A DNA stretch of 64,000 bases from Litorimonas sp964414555 (GTDB taxonomy: Bacteria > Pseudomonadota > Alphaproteobacteria > Caulobacterales > Maricaulaceae), in contig CAYPWW010000004.1 of assembly GCA_964414555.1 (NCBI GenBank), positions 5,416 to 69,415 on the forward strand, written 5' to 3'. Position 1 is the first letter of the stretch, and each line of letters begins with the position of its first letter. Position numbers and translations under genes: made by a program. Shown piece by piece: positions 52,235-61,971 of the stretch. Under the pieces are notes generated by a model. That model was not told where the DNA came from. It was given only the letters and a program-made list of their open reading frames with translations, and did not search any database.

Positions 52235-53848
52235 ATCCCTGCATTTAATTCCAAAATCCAAACGGCTTCGACGCGGTTCACGACGAACCGCGAGGACATG
52301 CTGGCCTTGATCGAAGACTTGTCACGATTGAATGCGCGGGCGCCTGCGCTCTCTGCATCGAAAAAACCTCGCTTTGAAAAACGGGGACAGCTTTTGCCGC
52401 GCGAAAGACTGACGCGCCTTTTGGACCCTGGTCTGCCTTGGGTCGAGATTGGCAACCTCGCGGGATATTTGCTCGACACGGACGACCCAGAAAAGTCTAT
52501 TCCCGGCGGGACAATTATTGCCGGTATTGGCTATGTCTCTGGCACGCGCTGCGCCGTGGTTGTTGATGACAGTGGGATACAGGCGGGCGCGCTGACGACG
52601 GCGGGCGGTTACCGACTGGAGCGTCTGCAAGAAATTGCTCTTCGCCAGAAACTCCCCTTTCTGCATTTGGTCGAAAGCGCGGGCGGTGATCTGCTGAATT
52701 ATACGGTTGAGGCATTCATCAATGGCGGAGCGTTGTTCGCTAATCTTGCGCGCCTGTCGAAAGCGGGCATCCCAACCCTCGCGATTTTACATGGCAGCTC
52801 GACAGCGGGCGGCGCCTATATGCCGGGACTATCAGATTATGTCGTTGGCGTGAAAGGACGCGGCCAAGCCTTTCTGGCAGGCCCGCCTTTGCTGAAAGCC
52901 GCGACGGGTGAAATCGCCAGCGCCGAAGAACTGGGCGGCGCAGAGATGCACGCCACCACATCGGGCCTCGTTGACTATCTGGCCGAAGATGATGCGGAAG
53001 CCGTGCTGACCTTGCGCGAGGTCGTCGGCAGACTGAATTGGACGCCGATCACTGAAGGGGTTGAGTTTGCAGAGCCAACCCTCCCAATTGACGATATCGC
53101 GGGTATCGTGCCCGTCGATTATCGCACGCCCTATGACGTGCGAGAGGTCATTGCGCGGCTGGTGGATGGGTCTGATTTGACAGATTTCAAACCCCGCTAC
53201 GGTGTTTCGACCATCTGTATACAGGCGTCTATATTTGGAAATCCTGTTGGCATTATTTCCAACAATGGCCCGATTGATCCGGCTGGCGCGACCAAGGCTG
53301 CGCAATTTATTCAACTCATGGACCAAGCGGATACGCCTCTGGTCTTTCTACAAAATACAACCGGCTATCTGGTCGGCAAAGACTATGAGCAGGCGGGGAT
53401 GATCAAGCATGGTGCGAAGATGATCCAAGCCGTCACCAATGCCGACGTGCCGCGTATCACCTTGATGATCGGGGCGAGTTTCGGGGCAGGTAATTACGGC
53501 ATGTGCGGACGCGGCTATAATCCTGATTTCGTCTTTTCTTGGCCGAACGCGATGACAGGCGTCATGGGCGGCGAACAGGCCGCGACCGTGATGGAGATCG
53601 TCGCAGATGCCCAAGCTGCGCGGAAAGGTGTGACGCCCGATGCCAGCCGCCGCGCCGCACAGCGTGAACGTCTAACGCAGCTCTTCGACGGGCAGGCGAG
53701 CGCGTTTTACACCTCTGGGCATTTGCTGGACGATGGGGTGATTGATCCGCGTGATAGCCGCAAGCTCCTCGGCCTATTGCTCTCTGTCGTCAGCGAAGGC
53801 CGCATCCGAAAACTCAAGCCTAATAGCTTTGGCGTGGCCCGATTATGA
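52235..53848 (+). CDS. Acyl-CoA carboxylase carboxyltransferase (beta) subunit, apparent ATC start
   Basis: The beta subunit moves carboxyl from biotin to an acyl-CoA (methylcrotonyl-, geranyl- or similar). Signatures are KRGQLLPRERLTRLLDPG, SSTAGGAYMPGLSDYVVGV, AGPPLLKAATGEIAS and, in the second half, GASFGAGNYGMCGRGYNP. Family proteins begin about 21 residues before the ATG at 52298, with a motif like PAFNSKIQTAS. Here those residues are encoded, but the frame back to the stop at 52154 has no ATG, GTG or TTG; an ATC takes the expected place (537 residues) after a GAGGT. The stop overlaps the alpha-subunit ATG (ATGA). The GGAEMHATTSGLVDYLAEDD segment leaves the exact substrate (MCC or geranyl-CoA type) open. 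Confidence 0.88.
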   Translation: MPAFNSKIQTASTRFTTNREDMLALIEDLSRLNARAPALSASKKPRFEKRGQLLPRERLTRLLDPGLPWVEIGNLAGYLLDTDDPEKSIPGGTIIAGIGYVSGTRCAVVVDDSGIQAGALTTAGGYRLERLQEIALRQKLPFLHLVESAGGDLLNYTVEAFINGGALFANLARLSKAGIPTLAILHGSSTAGGAYMPGLSDYVVGVKGRGQAFLAGPPLLKAATGEIASAEELGGAEMHATTSGLVDYLAEDDAEAVLTLREVVGRLNWTPITEGVEFAEPTLPIDDIAGIVPVDYRTPYDVREVIARLVDGSDLTDFKPRYGVSTICIQASIFGNPVGIISNNGPIDPAGATKAAQFIQLMDQADTPLVFLQNTTGYLVGKDYEQAGMIKHGAKMIQAVTNADVPRITLMIGASFGAGNYGMCGRGYNPDFVFSWPNAMTGVMGGEQAATVMEIVADAQAARKGVTPDASRRAAQRERLTQLFDGQASAFYTSGHLLDDGVIDPRDSRKLLGLLLSVVSEGRIRKLKPNSFGVARL

Positions 53849-55646
53849 GGGTGTTTGATACAGTCCTGATCGCCAATCGGGGCGAGATCGCCTGCCGGAT
53901 TATCAGCACCTTGCACGATATGGGACTGCGCGCCGTCGCGGTTTATTCAGATGCCGACAAAGACGCACCGCATGTGCGACAGGCAGATCAAGCCGTTCAC
54001 ATAGGCGCGTCCCCCGCGACGGAAAGCTATCTGGTCGCAGATAAAATCATTAAAGCCGCCAAACAATCCGGCGCGCAGGCGATCCATCCGGGCTATGGTT
54101 TCCTCTCGGAAAATGCAGATTTCGCGCGGGCCTGTGACGCTGCAGGGCTCGTCTTTATCGGCCCATCCCCAGACGCCATCGCGGCCATGGGTGACAAAGC
54201 CGTTGCCAAGCGTCGCATGTTAGATGCGGGCGTGCCATGCGTGCCGGGATATCAAGGCGCGGCGCAGGATGATGCCACCCTGATCCAAGAGGCCAAGGCG
54301 ATTGGTTACCCGCTTCTTGTCAAAGCGGCTGCCGGTGGTGGCGGACGTGGTATGCGACTCGTGGAACACTCAAAAGATCTGCTGGATGCGCTGACCGATG
54401 CACGCGTCGAAGCTTTGAGTGCTTTCGGATCAGACACGCTCATCCTCGAACGCGCCGTCCCAAATGCGCGCCATGTCGAGGTGCAAATCTTTGGCGATAC
54501 GCAGGGCACGATCCTGCATCTGGGCGAGCGGGATTGTTCCGTGCAGCGCCGACATCAGAAAATTATTGAAGAAGCGCCGTGTCCTGTGATGACACCAGAG
54601 CTGCGCGAGGAGATGGCTGCCGCCGCCGTGGCCGCAGCGCGCAGTGTCGATTATGTCGGGGCGGGGACAGTCGAATTTTTGCTGGACGCTGCGGGGGTAT
54701 TCTATTTCCTCGAAATGAATACGCGCTTGCAGGTCGAACATCCTGTGACGGAAATGATCACGGGTTTGGACCTCGTCGCGCTGCAAATCCATATTGCGCA
54801 AGGGACGCCCTTGGGTCTCTCACAAGACGATATAGAATTAAATGGCCACGCGATAGAAGTCCGGCTTTACGCCGAAGACCCGGCGCAAGACTTCTTGCCG
54901 CAAACGGGAACATTAGATCGATTTGATCTGTTATCCGATCTGCGCGTGGACAGCGGCGTGGTCACGGGCAGCACGGTCTCACCCTTTTACGATCCCATGC
55001 TGGCGAAAGTCATTGCGCATGGGCCGGACCGCGAAACGGCGCGCCGGAAGATAGTCGGGGCTTTGCAAGAGGCGGCGGTTTTTGGCCTCACGACGAACCG
55101 TAATTTCCTNNNNNNNNNNNNNNNNNNNNNNNNNNNNNNNNNNNNNNNNNNNNNNNNNNNNNNNNNNNNNNNNNNNNNNNNNNNNNNNNNNNNNNNNNNN
55201 NNNNNNNNNGCGTCGACGTTGCGGGTGAGCGCTTTGAAATAGATTGCATCTCTCGCGCCGGCGATCGCGCGGTCTTCGAGATTGCTGGCAACCGGCAAAC
55301 CGTGCGGGCCATGGCGACGAATGGGGCGCAGCTGCATATCGCCTTCGCAGACCGCCAATTCACGCTGACGAACCGTGTCAGAACCTATGCGCAGCAAGAT
55401 GCCGTTTTAGGCAAGGGCGAACTTCGCGCGCCCCTGCATGGAGCTTTGGTCGAGGTCTTTGTGAAGACAGGCGACCACGTGAAGGCCGGAGATCGGCTAG
55501 CCCTCTTAGAAGCCATGAAGATGCAGCATGAAATCTTGACCGATATCGACGGCACCGTTGCAATGATACACGCGGAGGCTGGTGCGCAGATTGCGGCGGA
55601 TGCGCCGCTATTTGAGATTTCTCCAGACGCGCAGGGAGACGGCTAG
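53845..55646 (+). CDS. Biotin carboxylase/biotin carrier alpha subunit (broken by assembly gap)
   Basis: The alpha subunit carboxylates its own biotin using ATP and bicarbonate. Bases 53845-55109 encode the biotin carboxylase domain: IANRGEIACRII, AIHPGYGFLSENADFA, the ATP-grasp stretch KAAAGGGGRGMR and FLEMNTRLQVEHPVTEMITG. After 100 N, bases 55210-55646 encode the end of the protein with the biotinyl domain motif EAMKMQHE. The two parts are in different frames across the N run, so the gap is not really 100 bases; continuity needs a true length of 2 modulo 3. Compared with a usual 650-670 residues, about 90-100 are missing. It is coupled to the beta subunit and overlaps ftsK by four bases. 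Confidence 0.93.
55110..55209. other. Assembly gap (100 N)
   Basis: Exactly 100 N inside the alpha subunit gene: a scaffold gap placeholder of unknown true size. The reading frames on either side do not match across 100 bases. Confidence 0.98.
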
Positions 55647-58066
55647 AACGGTTCCGCTTCGGGCAGGAAGATTTCGCGCTTACCACCAGACCCGCTCGGC
55701 CCAACCATGCCTTCGCTCTCTAGCCGTTCGACGAGGTCCGCTGCGCGGTTATAGCCGATGGAGAGTTTGCGTTGAATATAGCTGGTCGAGCATTTCCGGT
55801 CGCGTGCAACAATGGCCACGGCTTGATCGAACAGCGATCCACCTTCTGATCCACCACCTGCCAACATGGCGTCGGTTGGGGCTTCCTCTTGCTCGGTCGT
55901 GATATCATCCAGATAGGACGGCGCACCTTGGGCTTTCATAAAGGCCGTGATGCGTTCGATCTCGCCGTCACTGACGAACGGTCCGTGGAGGCGACGCGGG
56001 CTGCCCGTGCTGGCGAACAGCATGTCGCCATTGCCCAGCAGCGACTTGCCGCCGTTCTCGCCCAGGATGACGCGGCTATCCACGGCGGAACCGACGCGGA
56101 AGCAAATCCGGGCTGGGAAGTTCGCTTTGATCGTGCCGGTGATGACATCTGTCGACGGACGCTGGGTCGCCATGATGACGTGAATGCCCGCCGCCCGCGC
56201 CATCTGCGCGAGGCGTTGGACGGAGCCTTCGATGTCCTTTTTCGCGACCAGCATCAGGTCCGCCATCTCGTCGATAATCACGACGATATAGGGCATGGGC
56301 TCGAACTCTAGCTCTTCGGTTTCATATTCCGGCTCGCCGGTTTGTTTGTTGTAACCGACCATTGTGGTTTTGGTCATCGTCTCGCCAGAGGCTTTGAACT
56401 CGGCGACTTTCTCGTTGAAGCCAGCCATGTTGCGGACGTTCATTTTGGCCATCTTGCGATAGCGATCTTCCATTTCCCGCACGGTCCATTTCAGGGCGAC
56501 GACGGCTTTTTTCGGCTCTGTCACAACGGGCGCCAGAAGATGCGGGCAATCGTCATAGATCGATAGCTCCAGCATTTTCGGGTCGATCATGATGAACTTA
56601 CACTCATCGGGCGTGAGCGTGTACATCAGAGACAGGATCATCGCGTTGACGCCGACCGACTTACCGGAACCGGTCGTACCCGCGACGAGCAAATGCGGCA
56701 TCTTGGCGAGGTCTGCGACGAAAGGCGTACCGCCGATATCTTCGCCAAGGATCAGCGGGAGAGACGCTTCAGATTGGGTAAAGGCGTCACTGGCTAACAT
56801 GTCACGCAGCCAGACCATCTCGCGTTTGCGGTTGGGCAGTTCGACGCCCATCGCATTCCGTCCGGGCACGACGGCGATCCGAGCGGATTGCGCGCTCATA
56901 TTGCGAGCGATGTCGTCAGAGAGATTGATGATCCGCTGGGACTTCACACCGGGCGCGGGCTCAAATTCGAACAAGGTCACGACGGGGCCAGGGCTGACTT
57001 GGCCCATTTCACCGTCAATGCGGTAATCGCCCATGACAGTGTGCAGCTGTTCAGCCGCGCGGCGTAGCGCACCTTCATCGCGCACAGTCGAACGCGGCGG
57101 CGGCGTCTTCAGCAGGTCTAAGCCCGGCAGGACAAAGCTGTCAGAGTCAGAGAAATCAAACTGCGGCGCGGCGGGTTTGCGGGCCTTGCGCTTTTTCGGC
57201 TTGGGCTTGGCTTTGGGAGCAACGGGAGCAGGGGCCACAGCAATCGGTGCGGGAGCTGGCGTAGGCGCAGCGACAGGCGCAACATCGGGAATGTCACGGT
57301 AGAGCGGCGCAGCCATCTCGGCATCCATTTGCGCGTCGAGGCCTTGCGCATTCCGACGGAACAAGCGCGCGATAAAACCGCAGAACCGATCAAACCAGAC
57401 GCGGAGGTAAGCCCAGACCAAGCCAGCGGCATCCGCAATATCCAACAAGTCGCGGGGCACAATCCCGATCCATCGGGCCGCACAATAGGCGCACGCGACA
57501 AAAGAAAATGCGAGCACAATCAAGCCCGCCCAGACTGAGCCGCCGAACAGGGCTTTGGGTCCCAAATGCAGCATATCGCCAAACCAACCGCCCAGACCGC
57601 TTGCCATTGGCCAGCTCTGCGGAATGGGAACAGCGGACAGGGACATGATCCCGAACAGGACCACACCAAAGGCGATGCCAAAACGCTGCAGAGACTGCCA
57701 ACGTGTTCGTGGTCCAACGCGCCCTAATAGACGCCGCAGCCCTGCAACAGAGGTCAGCGCCCCAATCATCAATCCGCCCCAGCCGATCGTTTGCATCATC
57801 AGATTGGCAATCGCCGCACCCGGTCCACCCAGCGGATGGCGTCCCCCGCCTAATCCCGCTGTATCCGATGTTGGATCAAAGGGAGAATAGGCCAGCACGC
57901 TGATCATCAAGACTAGACCCAAAGCGATCATCAACAGCGCCCGAACAGCCCGCCAGAACGCATTGCCCTGCGCCGCTGTGACCTCGGCCATCATCGCGTG
58001 GATGTCCTCCGGCGCATAGGCGTAAGGGGCGTCATATTCTGCGGTGGCGGCAGGCGGTGGCGACAT
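55643..58066 (-). CDS. ftsK: DNA translocase FtsK
   Basis: FtsK couples cell division to chromosome segregation by pumping DNA at the septum and activating dimer resolution at dif. The 807-residue protein has four membrane segments in the first 200 residues, a Pro/Ala/Lys-rich linker, and the motor with Walker A GTTGSGKSVGVNAM (about residue 470) and Walker B YIVVIIDEMADLM. It ends with the winged-helix gamma domain that reads KOPS sites (CSTSYIQRKLSIGYNRAADL, RLESEGMVGP). Linker length is short for the family. It is divergent from the UbiH-type gene. Confidence 0.97.
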   Translation of the reverse strand: MSPPPAATAEYDAPYAYAPEDIHAMMAEVTAAQGNAFWRAVRALLMIALGLVLMISVLAYSPFDPTSDTAGLGGGRHPLGGPGAAIANLMMQTIGWGGLMIGALTSVAGLRRLLGRVGPRTRWQSLQRFGIAFGVVLFGIMSLSAVPIPQSWPMASGLGGWFGDMLHLGPKALFGGSVWAGLIVLAFSFVACAYCAARWIGIVPRDLLDIADAAGLVWAYLRVWFDRFCGFIARLFRRNAQGLDAQMDAEMAAPLYRDIPDVAPVAAPTPAPAPIAVAPAPVAPKAKPKPKKRKARKPAAPQFDFSDSDSFVLPGLDLLKTPPPRSTVRDEGALRRAAEQLHTVMGDYRIDGEMGQVSPGPVVTLFEFEPAPGVKSQRIINLSDDIARNMSAQSARIAVVPGRNAMGVELPNRKREMVWLRDMLASDAFTQSEASLPLILGEDIGGTPFVADLAKMPHLLVAGTTGSGKSVGVNAMILSLMYTLTPDECKFIMIDPKMLELSIYDDCPHLLAPVVTEPKKAVVALKWTVREMEDRYRKMAKMNVRNMAGFNEKVAEFKASGETMTKTTMVGYNKQTGEPEYETEELEFEPMPYIVVIIDEMADLMLVAKKDIEGSVQRLAQMARAAGIHVIMATQRPSTDVITGTIKANFPARICFRVGSAVDSRVILGENGGKSLLGNGDMLFASTGSPRRLHGPFVSDGEIERITAFMKAQGAPSYLDDITTEQEEAPTDAMLAGGGSEGGSLFDQAVAIVARDRKCSTSYIQRKLSIGYNRAADLVERLESEGMVGPSGSGGKREIFLPEAEPF

Positions 58067-58197
58067 GAGGTCTCCTAAGACTCAGCAAGGCGAAAAATAT
58101 CCTTACCAAGGCGTAAATCCCCAACCGTGAAAGAGGCGTTAAAACGGCCGCAAAATGTCGCCTTTCCTGCTTCGCTCATCAGGCCTATAGGCGAGAC

Positions 58198-59394
58198 ATG
58201 AGCAAGACATGCGATACTCTCGTCATCGGTGGCGGCCTTGTGGGGCTAACGACGGCTTTAGCTTTGGCTAAAACAGGGCTTTCTGTCATTCTGGTCGATC
58301 GCGATGATTTGGATCGTCAAGCGCCGGATGGCCGTGCTTCATCCCTCGCGCCGTCAAGCCTCCGCCTGTTCGAAAACCTCGATGTTGAGATAAAGCGCCA
58401 TGTCCAGCCGATCCGAGACATGCTCGTGACGGAAGGCGCGCCGGACAGCCCGTGGCGCTTACATTTCGAAGGTGACGGAGACGGTGCTGACTTGGGTGGC
58501 ATCATAGAAAACACACACCTGCGAGCCGCGCTTTTAAAAGCCCTTAAATCAACCCCCGAAATTTCAGTCTTCTCCCCCGCGCAGGCGGAAATTCTGATGC
58601 GCGACGGTTCTGGCGTTATTGCAGATATCAATGGCGAAACCGTGGAAGCCAAGCTTCTCGTCGCGGCGGATGGGCGAGAATCGGCCCTGCGTCGTCGTGC
58701 TGGCGTTACTTCACAGCGATTTGACTATGACGTTGCCGCGCTCGTGACGATCCTATCTCACGCGCTGCCACATGATGGATTGGCGTGGCAGGGTTTCTCG
58801 GCCACAGGGCCGATGGCACTTTTGCCGCTAACGGGACAGCGCTCGCAACTGGTGTGGTCAGGGCCAACAGCTGCGATTCAAGCTGCCACCCAATTGCAAG
58901 AAGCCGATTTTTTGGCGCTCCTGTCTGAGCGTTCCGGCGGCTATTTGGGCGCGTTATCCCTAGAGGCCCCGCGCGCCAGCTGGCCCTTGCGGTTGCAAAT
59001 GGCAGATTCGTTTACGGCAGAACGCTTCGCGCTTGTCGGGGATGCCGCCCACGTGATTCATCCGCTTGCGGGGCAGGGATTGAACCTTGGCTTGCGGGAC
59101 GCGGCGTCTTTGGCTGATGGTCTCTCTGATGCCCGTCAAACAGGGCAAGATATCGGCGTTTCGGGTCTTTTAGACTATGATTCTTCCCGCCGAACCGACG
59201 CGAAACTCTTGGGCGCGACGACACATAGCTTGTCGAAATTATTTCAGGTGAAGCGAACTGCAATTGGACATGCAAGAAGGCTTGGACTGTCCTTGACAAA
59301 TCGCTCACCAATCGCCAAATCCGCCCTCCAGCGTGAGGCTTCCGGTGAAATCGGAACCTTACCACGGTTGATGAGACCCGGAATGGCCCCCTAA
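58198..59394 (+). CDS. UbiH/UbiF-family FAD monooxygenase
   Basis: A flavoprotein hydroxylase of the ubiquinone-synthesis (UbiH/UbiF/UbiI/UbiL) group, which adds oxygen to the quinone ring. The 398 residues show the FAD motif VIGGGLVGLTTALALAKTG near the N-terminus, the middle LLVAADGRESALRRRAG, and the second FAD motif FALVGDAAHVIHPLAGQGLN. Which ring position it hydroxylates is not clear. A strong hairpin terminator lies after it. Confidence 0.9.
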   Translation: MSKTCDTLVIGGGLVGLTTALALAKTGLSVILVDRDDLDRQAPDGRASSLAPSSLRLFENLDVEIKRHVQPIRDMLVTEGAPDSPWRLHFEGDGDGADLGGIIENTHLRAALLKALKSTPEISVFSPAQAEILMRDGSGVIADINGETVEAKLLVAADGRESALRRRAGVTSQRFDYDVAALVTILSHALPHDGLAWQGFSATGPMALLPLTGQRSQLVWSGPTAAIQAATQLQEADFLALLSERSGGYLGALSLEAPRASWPLRLQMADSFTAERFALVGDAAHVIHPLAGQGLNLGLRDAASLADGLSDARQTGQDIGVSGLLDYDSSRRTDAKLLGATTHSLSKLFQVKRTAIGHARRLGLSLTNRSPIAKSALQREASGEIGTLPRLMRPGMAP

Positions 59395-59513
59395 TTCCAA
59401 TGCTCTCAAGCGCAGTACGCTTTATCGCGGCGCTGTGCATATAAATTCGTCATGACCTCTGTGGTTTTGGCCCATATTCGGTACCGGACATTTGCGCCCC
59501 GTTTCGGTATCGA

Positions 59514-59556
59514 GCCCTGTCCCACCTCCGGGTGGTGACAGGGCGAACCTTCTTTT
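59514..59556 (+). terminator. Hairpin terminator after the UbiH-type gene
   Basis: GCCCTGTC plus CCACC pair with GGTGG plus GACAGGGC (13 bp, one bulged T, loop TCCG) and are followed by TTCTTTT. It overlaps the last codon of the convergent recF. Confidence 0.65.
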
Positions 59557-60688
59557 AGTCAGTCTCGTGCAACGCCCCGTCTGCAACGCGCAGATGTTGT
59601 GCCCGCGCACCGAAATCTGAGAATAACGCGGCGTCCGTCCCCGTCAGAAAGACCTGTAGTTCAAGATCCAACAGCTCTTCGGCGAGGGCCGCACGGCGTT
59701 CCGCGTCCAGATGCGCCGCGACTTCATCCAGCAAGAGGATCGGGCGGCGCGGCGTCTCCGATTGCATTTGCGCGCGAGCGTGAGCCAGCACCAATCCGAT
59801 CAGCAAGGCCTTTTGCTCCCCTGTCGAGCACAGTCCCGCTGGCATGGCTTTGGCCGCGTGAGTGACGTGTAATTCCGTGCGATGCGGCCCGATCAGCGTG
59901 CGCCCTGCGCGTAGCGCGATACTACGCTGTTCTGCCAATTGCGCGCGATAGCTCGTCTCGACGGTCTCGGCATCCGCCCCATCGCTAAAGGCGTTCTCCA
60001 GCGTGCCGTCCAGCCCGATGAGGGACTGCGGAAACACCGTTTCCCGCGCGGAAATTTGCGCTTGTAGGGCTTGCACGGTCTGCACGCGGGCGTGCGCGAC
60101 AGCCGTGCCATATTTCGCCAGATCGGCCTCTATGGCGGCATACCACGCGCGGTCCGTGATGCCTTCGCCCAAGAGACGATTGCGTTCTGTGCGCGCTTTT
60201 TCAAAGCGGGAGGCATGACCGCCGTGGGCGGGTTCTACGGCCAGCGCAAAGCGGTCAATAAACTTGCGCCGGTCAGATGCTGGACCTGTGAACAGTCGGT
60301 CCTGCGCGGGTGTCAGCCACATCAGCGAGATCAACCGCGCCATATCTGCACCCGTCGCGGCGCGCCCGTCCAAGCGGATCGCGCGGCGGCGGGGTTGCTC
60401 TGGGACTTGCCCAACAGACAGTCGTATGGGTTCTGGTTGGGAGGATGTCTCGACCGTGGCCGTAACGCCCCAAGCTTGAGCCGTTGCACCGCCCTCTACT
60501 CTTGCGAGGGTATCGATCGCGGCGCGCCGCAAACCGCGTCCGGGTGATAGGAGGGAGAGTGCTTCCAGCAGGTTGGTCTTGCCTGCGCCATTCGCGCCGA
60601 ACAGCACGACAGCCCCAGGACGGAACGTCGCGTCCAATCCCGAATAGGAACGATAATCGATCAGGCGGAGTGCGGTAATGGCGCTCAC
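59555..60688 (-). CDS. recF: DNA replication/repair protein RecF
   Basis: RecF is an SMC/Rad50-like ATPase that loads RecA at gaps through RecR. The 377-residue protein has Walker A LFGANGAGKTNLLEAL with the upstream LRLIDYRSYSGL, the signature region STGEQKALLIGLVLAHA and Walker B PILLLDEVAAHLD. It lies 36 bases downstream of dnaN, the common dnaN-recF order; dnaA is not in the window. Confidence 0.96.
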   Translation of the reverse strand: MSAITALRLIDYRSYSGLDATFRPGAVVLFGANGAGKTNLLEALSLLSPGRGLRRAAIDTLARVEGGATAQAWGVTATVETSSQPEPIRLSVGQVPEQPRRRAIRLDGRAATGADMARLISLMWLTPAQDRLFTGPASDRRKFIDRFALAVEPAHGGHASRFEKARTERNRLLGEGITDRAWYAAIEADLAKYGTAVAHARVQTVQALQAQISARETVFPQSLIGLDGTLENAFSDGADAETVETSYRAQLAEQRSIALRAGRTLIGPHRTELHVTHAAKAMPAGLCSTGEQKALLIGLVLAHARAQMQSETPRRPILLLDEVAAHLDAERRAALAEELLDLELQVFLTGTDAALFSDFGARAQHLRVADGALHETD

Positions 60689-60724
60689 GTCATTGCGCTC
60701 CGCAAAGCCGACGCCGTGCGGATA

Positions 60725-61828
60725 TTAAACGCGCAGCGGCATCAGGACAAAAAGCGCGTGATCATCCTCTGAGTCTTTCACGAGCGCGGGCGAAGCCGGA
60801 CTCTCAAGATGGAAGGTCGCATCGCGCCCTTCGATCTGACCCGCGACATCCAGCAGGTATTTCGCGTTAAATCCGATCTCTAGTGGCTCAGAATCATAAT
60901 CCACTGGCAGGTCTTCATTCGCATTGCCGCTCTCAGGATTATTCACTGTCAGCGACAGATTGTGTTCCGTGAGCGAGAGTTTCACGGAGCGGGACTTCTC
61001 GGCCGAGATTGTCGCAACGCGGTCAACGGCGCCAGCAAAGACTTTGTTGTCGATCGTCAATTCCTTGGTGTTTCCCTTGGGAATGACGCGGTCATAATCT
61101 GGGAAGGTTCCATCGATCAGCTTTGACGTCATCACGGCGTGGCCAGCAACAAAGCGAATTTTGGCTTCCGAGACGCTGACGTGAACCTCGCCGTCAGAAC
61201 CGTCGATCAGGCGGCGGATTTCCGCGACCGTCTTGCGAGGGACAATCACGCCCGGTAGGCCGTCTGCGCCTTTTGGTGCAGGGCATTCGGCGAGAGCCAA
61301 GCGATGACCATCAGTCGCGACGGCGCGCAGCTTGCCATCATGGGCATGCAGGTAGATGCCGTTCAGATAATAGCGCGTCTCTTCTGTTGAGATCGCAAAG
61401 CGCGTCTTGTCGATCAGGCGCGAGAGGTCTTTAGCAGACATCGAAAAATCATGGGTGAACCCATCGGCTGTCATCTTTGGGAAATCCCCAGACGGCAGCA
61501 ACGGCAGGGTAAAGTGCGAGCGCCCTGCGTCCACATCCAAACGGTCGTCAGAATTGATCTGCAGCACGACTTGCGATCCGTCGGGCAATTTCCGCGCAAT
61601 GTCATAAAGCGTATGCGCGGGCGCAGTGACTTGCCCGGGTGCGGAAACGTCTGCGCTTGTGGTTTCGGACACTTCGATGTCCAAATCTGTCGCGACAAGG
61701 CTCAACTGGCCATCTTCCGCGCTCATCAAGACATTCGACAAGATCGGGATCGTGTTCCGCCGTTCAACGACATTCTGGACATGGCCCAATGCCTTCAGCA
61801 GGGCATTGCGTTCGATGGACAGTCTCAT
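60725..61828 (-). CDS. dnaN: DNA polymerase III beta sliding clamp
   Basis: The beta clamp is a ring-shaped dimer that holds polymerase III on DNA. The 367-residue protein has three repeated clamp domains; the start MRLSIERNALLKALGHVQ, the middle YYLNGIYLHAHDGKLRAVATDGHRLA and the C-terminal HALFVLMPLRV (clamp pocket end) are typical. The start at 61828 was chosen for the family N-terminus and the AAAGGG upstream; the frame is open 12 codons further. Confidence 0.97.
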   Translation of the reverse strand: MRLSIERNALLKALGHVQNVVERRNTIPILSNVLMSAEDGQLSLVATDLDIEVSETTSADVSAPGQVTAPAHTLYDIARKLPDGSQVVLQINSDDRLDVDAGRSHFTLPLLPSGDFPKMTADGFTHDFSMSAKDLSRLIDKTRFAISTEETRYYLNGIYLHAHDGKLRAVATDGHRLALAECPAPKGADGLPGVIVPRKTVAEIRRLIDGSDGEVHVSVSEAKIRFVAGHAVMTSKLIDGTFPDYDRVIPKGNTKELTIDNKVFAGAVDRVATISAEKSRSVKLSLTEHNLSLTVNNPESGNANEDLPVDYDSEPLEIGFNAKYLLDVAGQIEGRDATFHLESPASPALVKDSEDDHALFVLMPLRV

Positions 61829-61913
61829 GGGGCACCCTTTGGATGAAATACGTGCGTAATTCATACAAGACTGGCCGTGCGTGGCAAGCGGAGCACGTGC
61901 GTTTTCGGGTATT

Positions 61914-61962
61914 AAAAAGCCGCCAGAGCGCGAGGCTCTGGCGGCCAGAGGTCTTCCTCTGG
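61914..61962 (-). terminator. secB terminator with overlapping alternative hairpins
   Basis: Minus-strand stem GCCGCCAGAGC / GCTCTGGCGGC (11 bp, 61919-61945) is followed by TTTTTAAT, a clear terminator after secB. A second hairpin CCAGAGG / CCTCTGG (61945-61962) and a third between CTCTGG and CCAGAG (61936-61950) share the same bases, so only one of them can form at a time. Confidence 0.8.
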
Positions 61963-61971
61963 TGGCAGCGC

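Noticed and set aside
55110..55242. Frame reading through the N run to a stop at 55242
   Set aside because: Artefact of the placeholder gap; the real gene continues in another frame with the biotin motif EAMKMQHE.
59395..59513. A possible RNA gene in the ubiH-recF gap
   Set aside because: No cloverleaf or conserved RNA motif could be drawn; only the terminator hairpin is clear.
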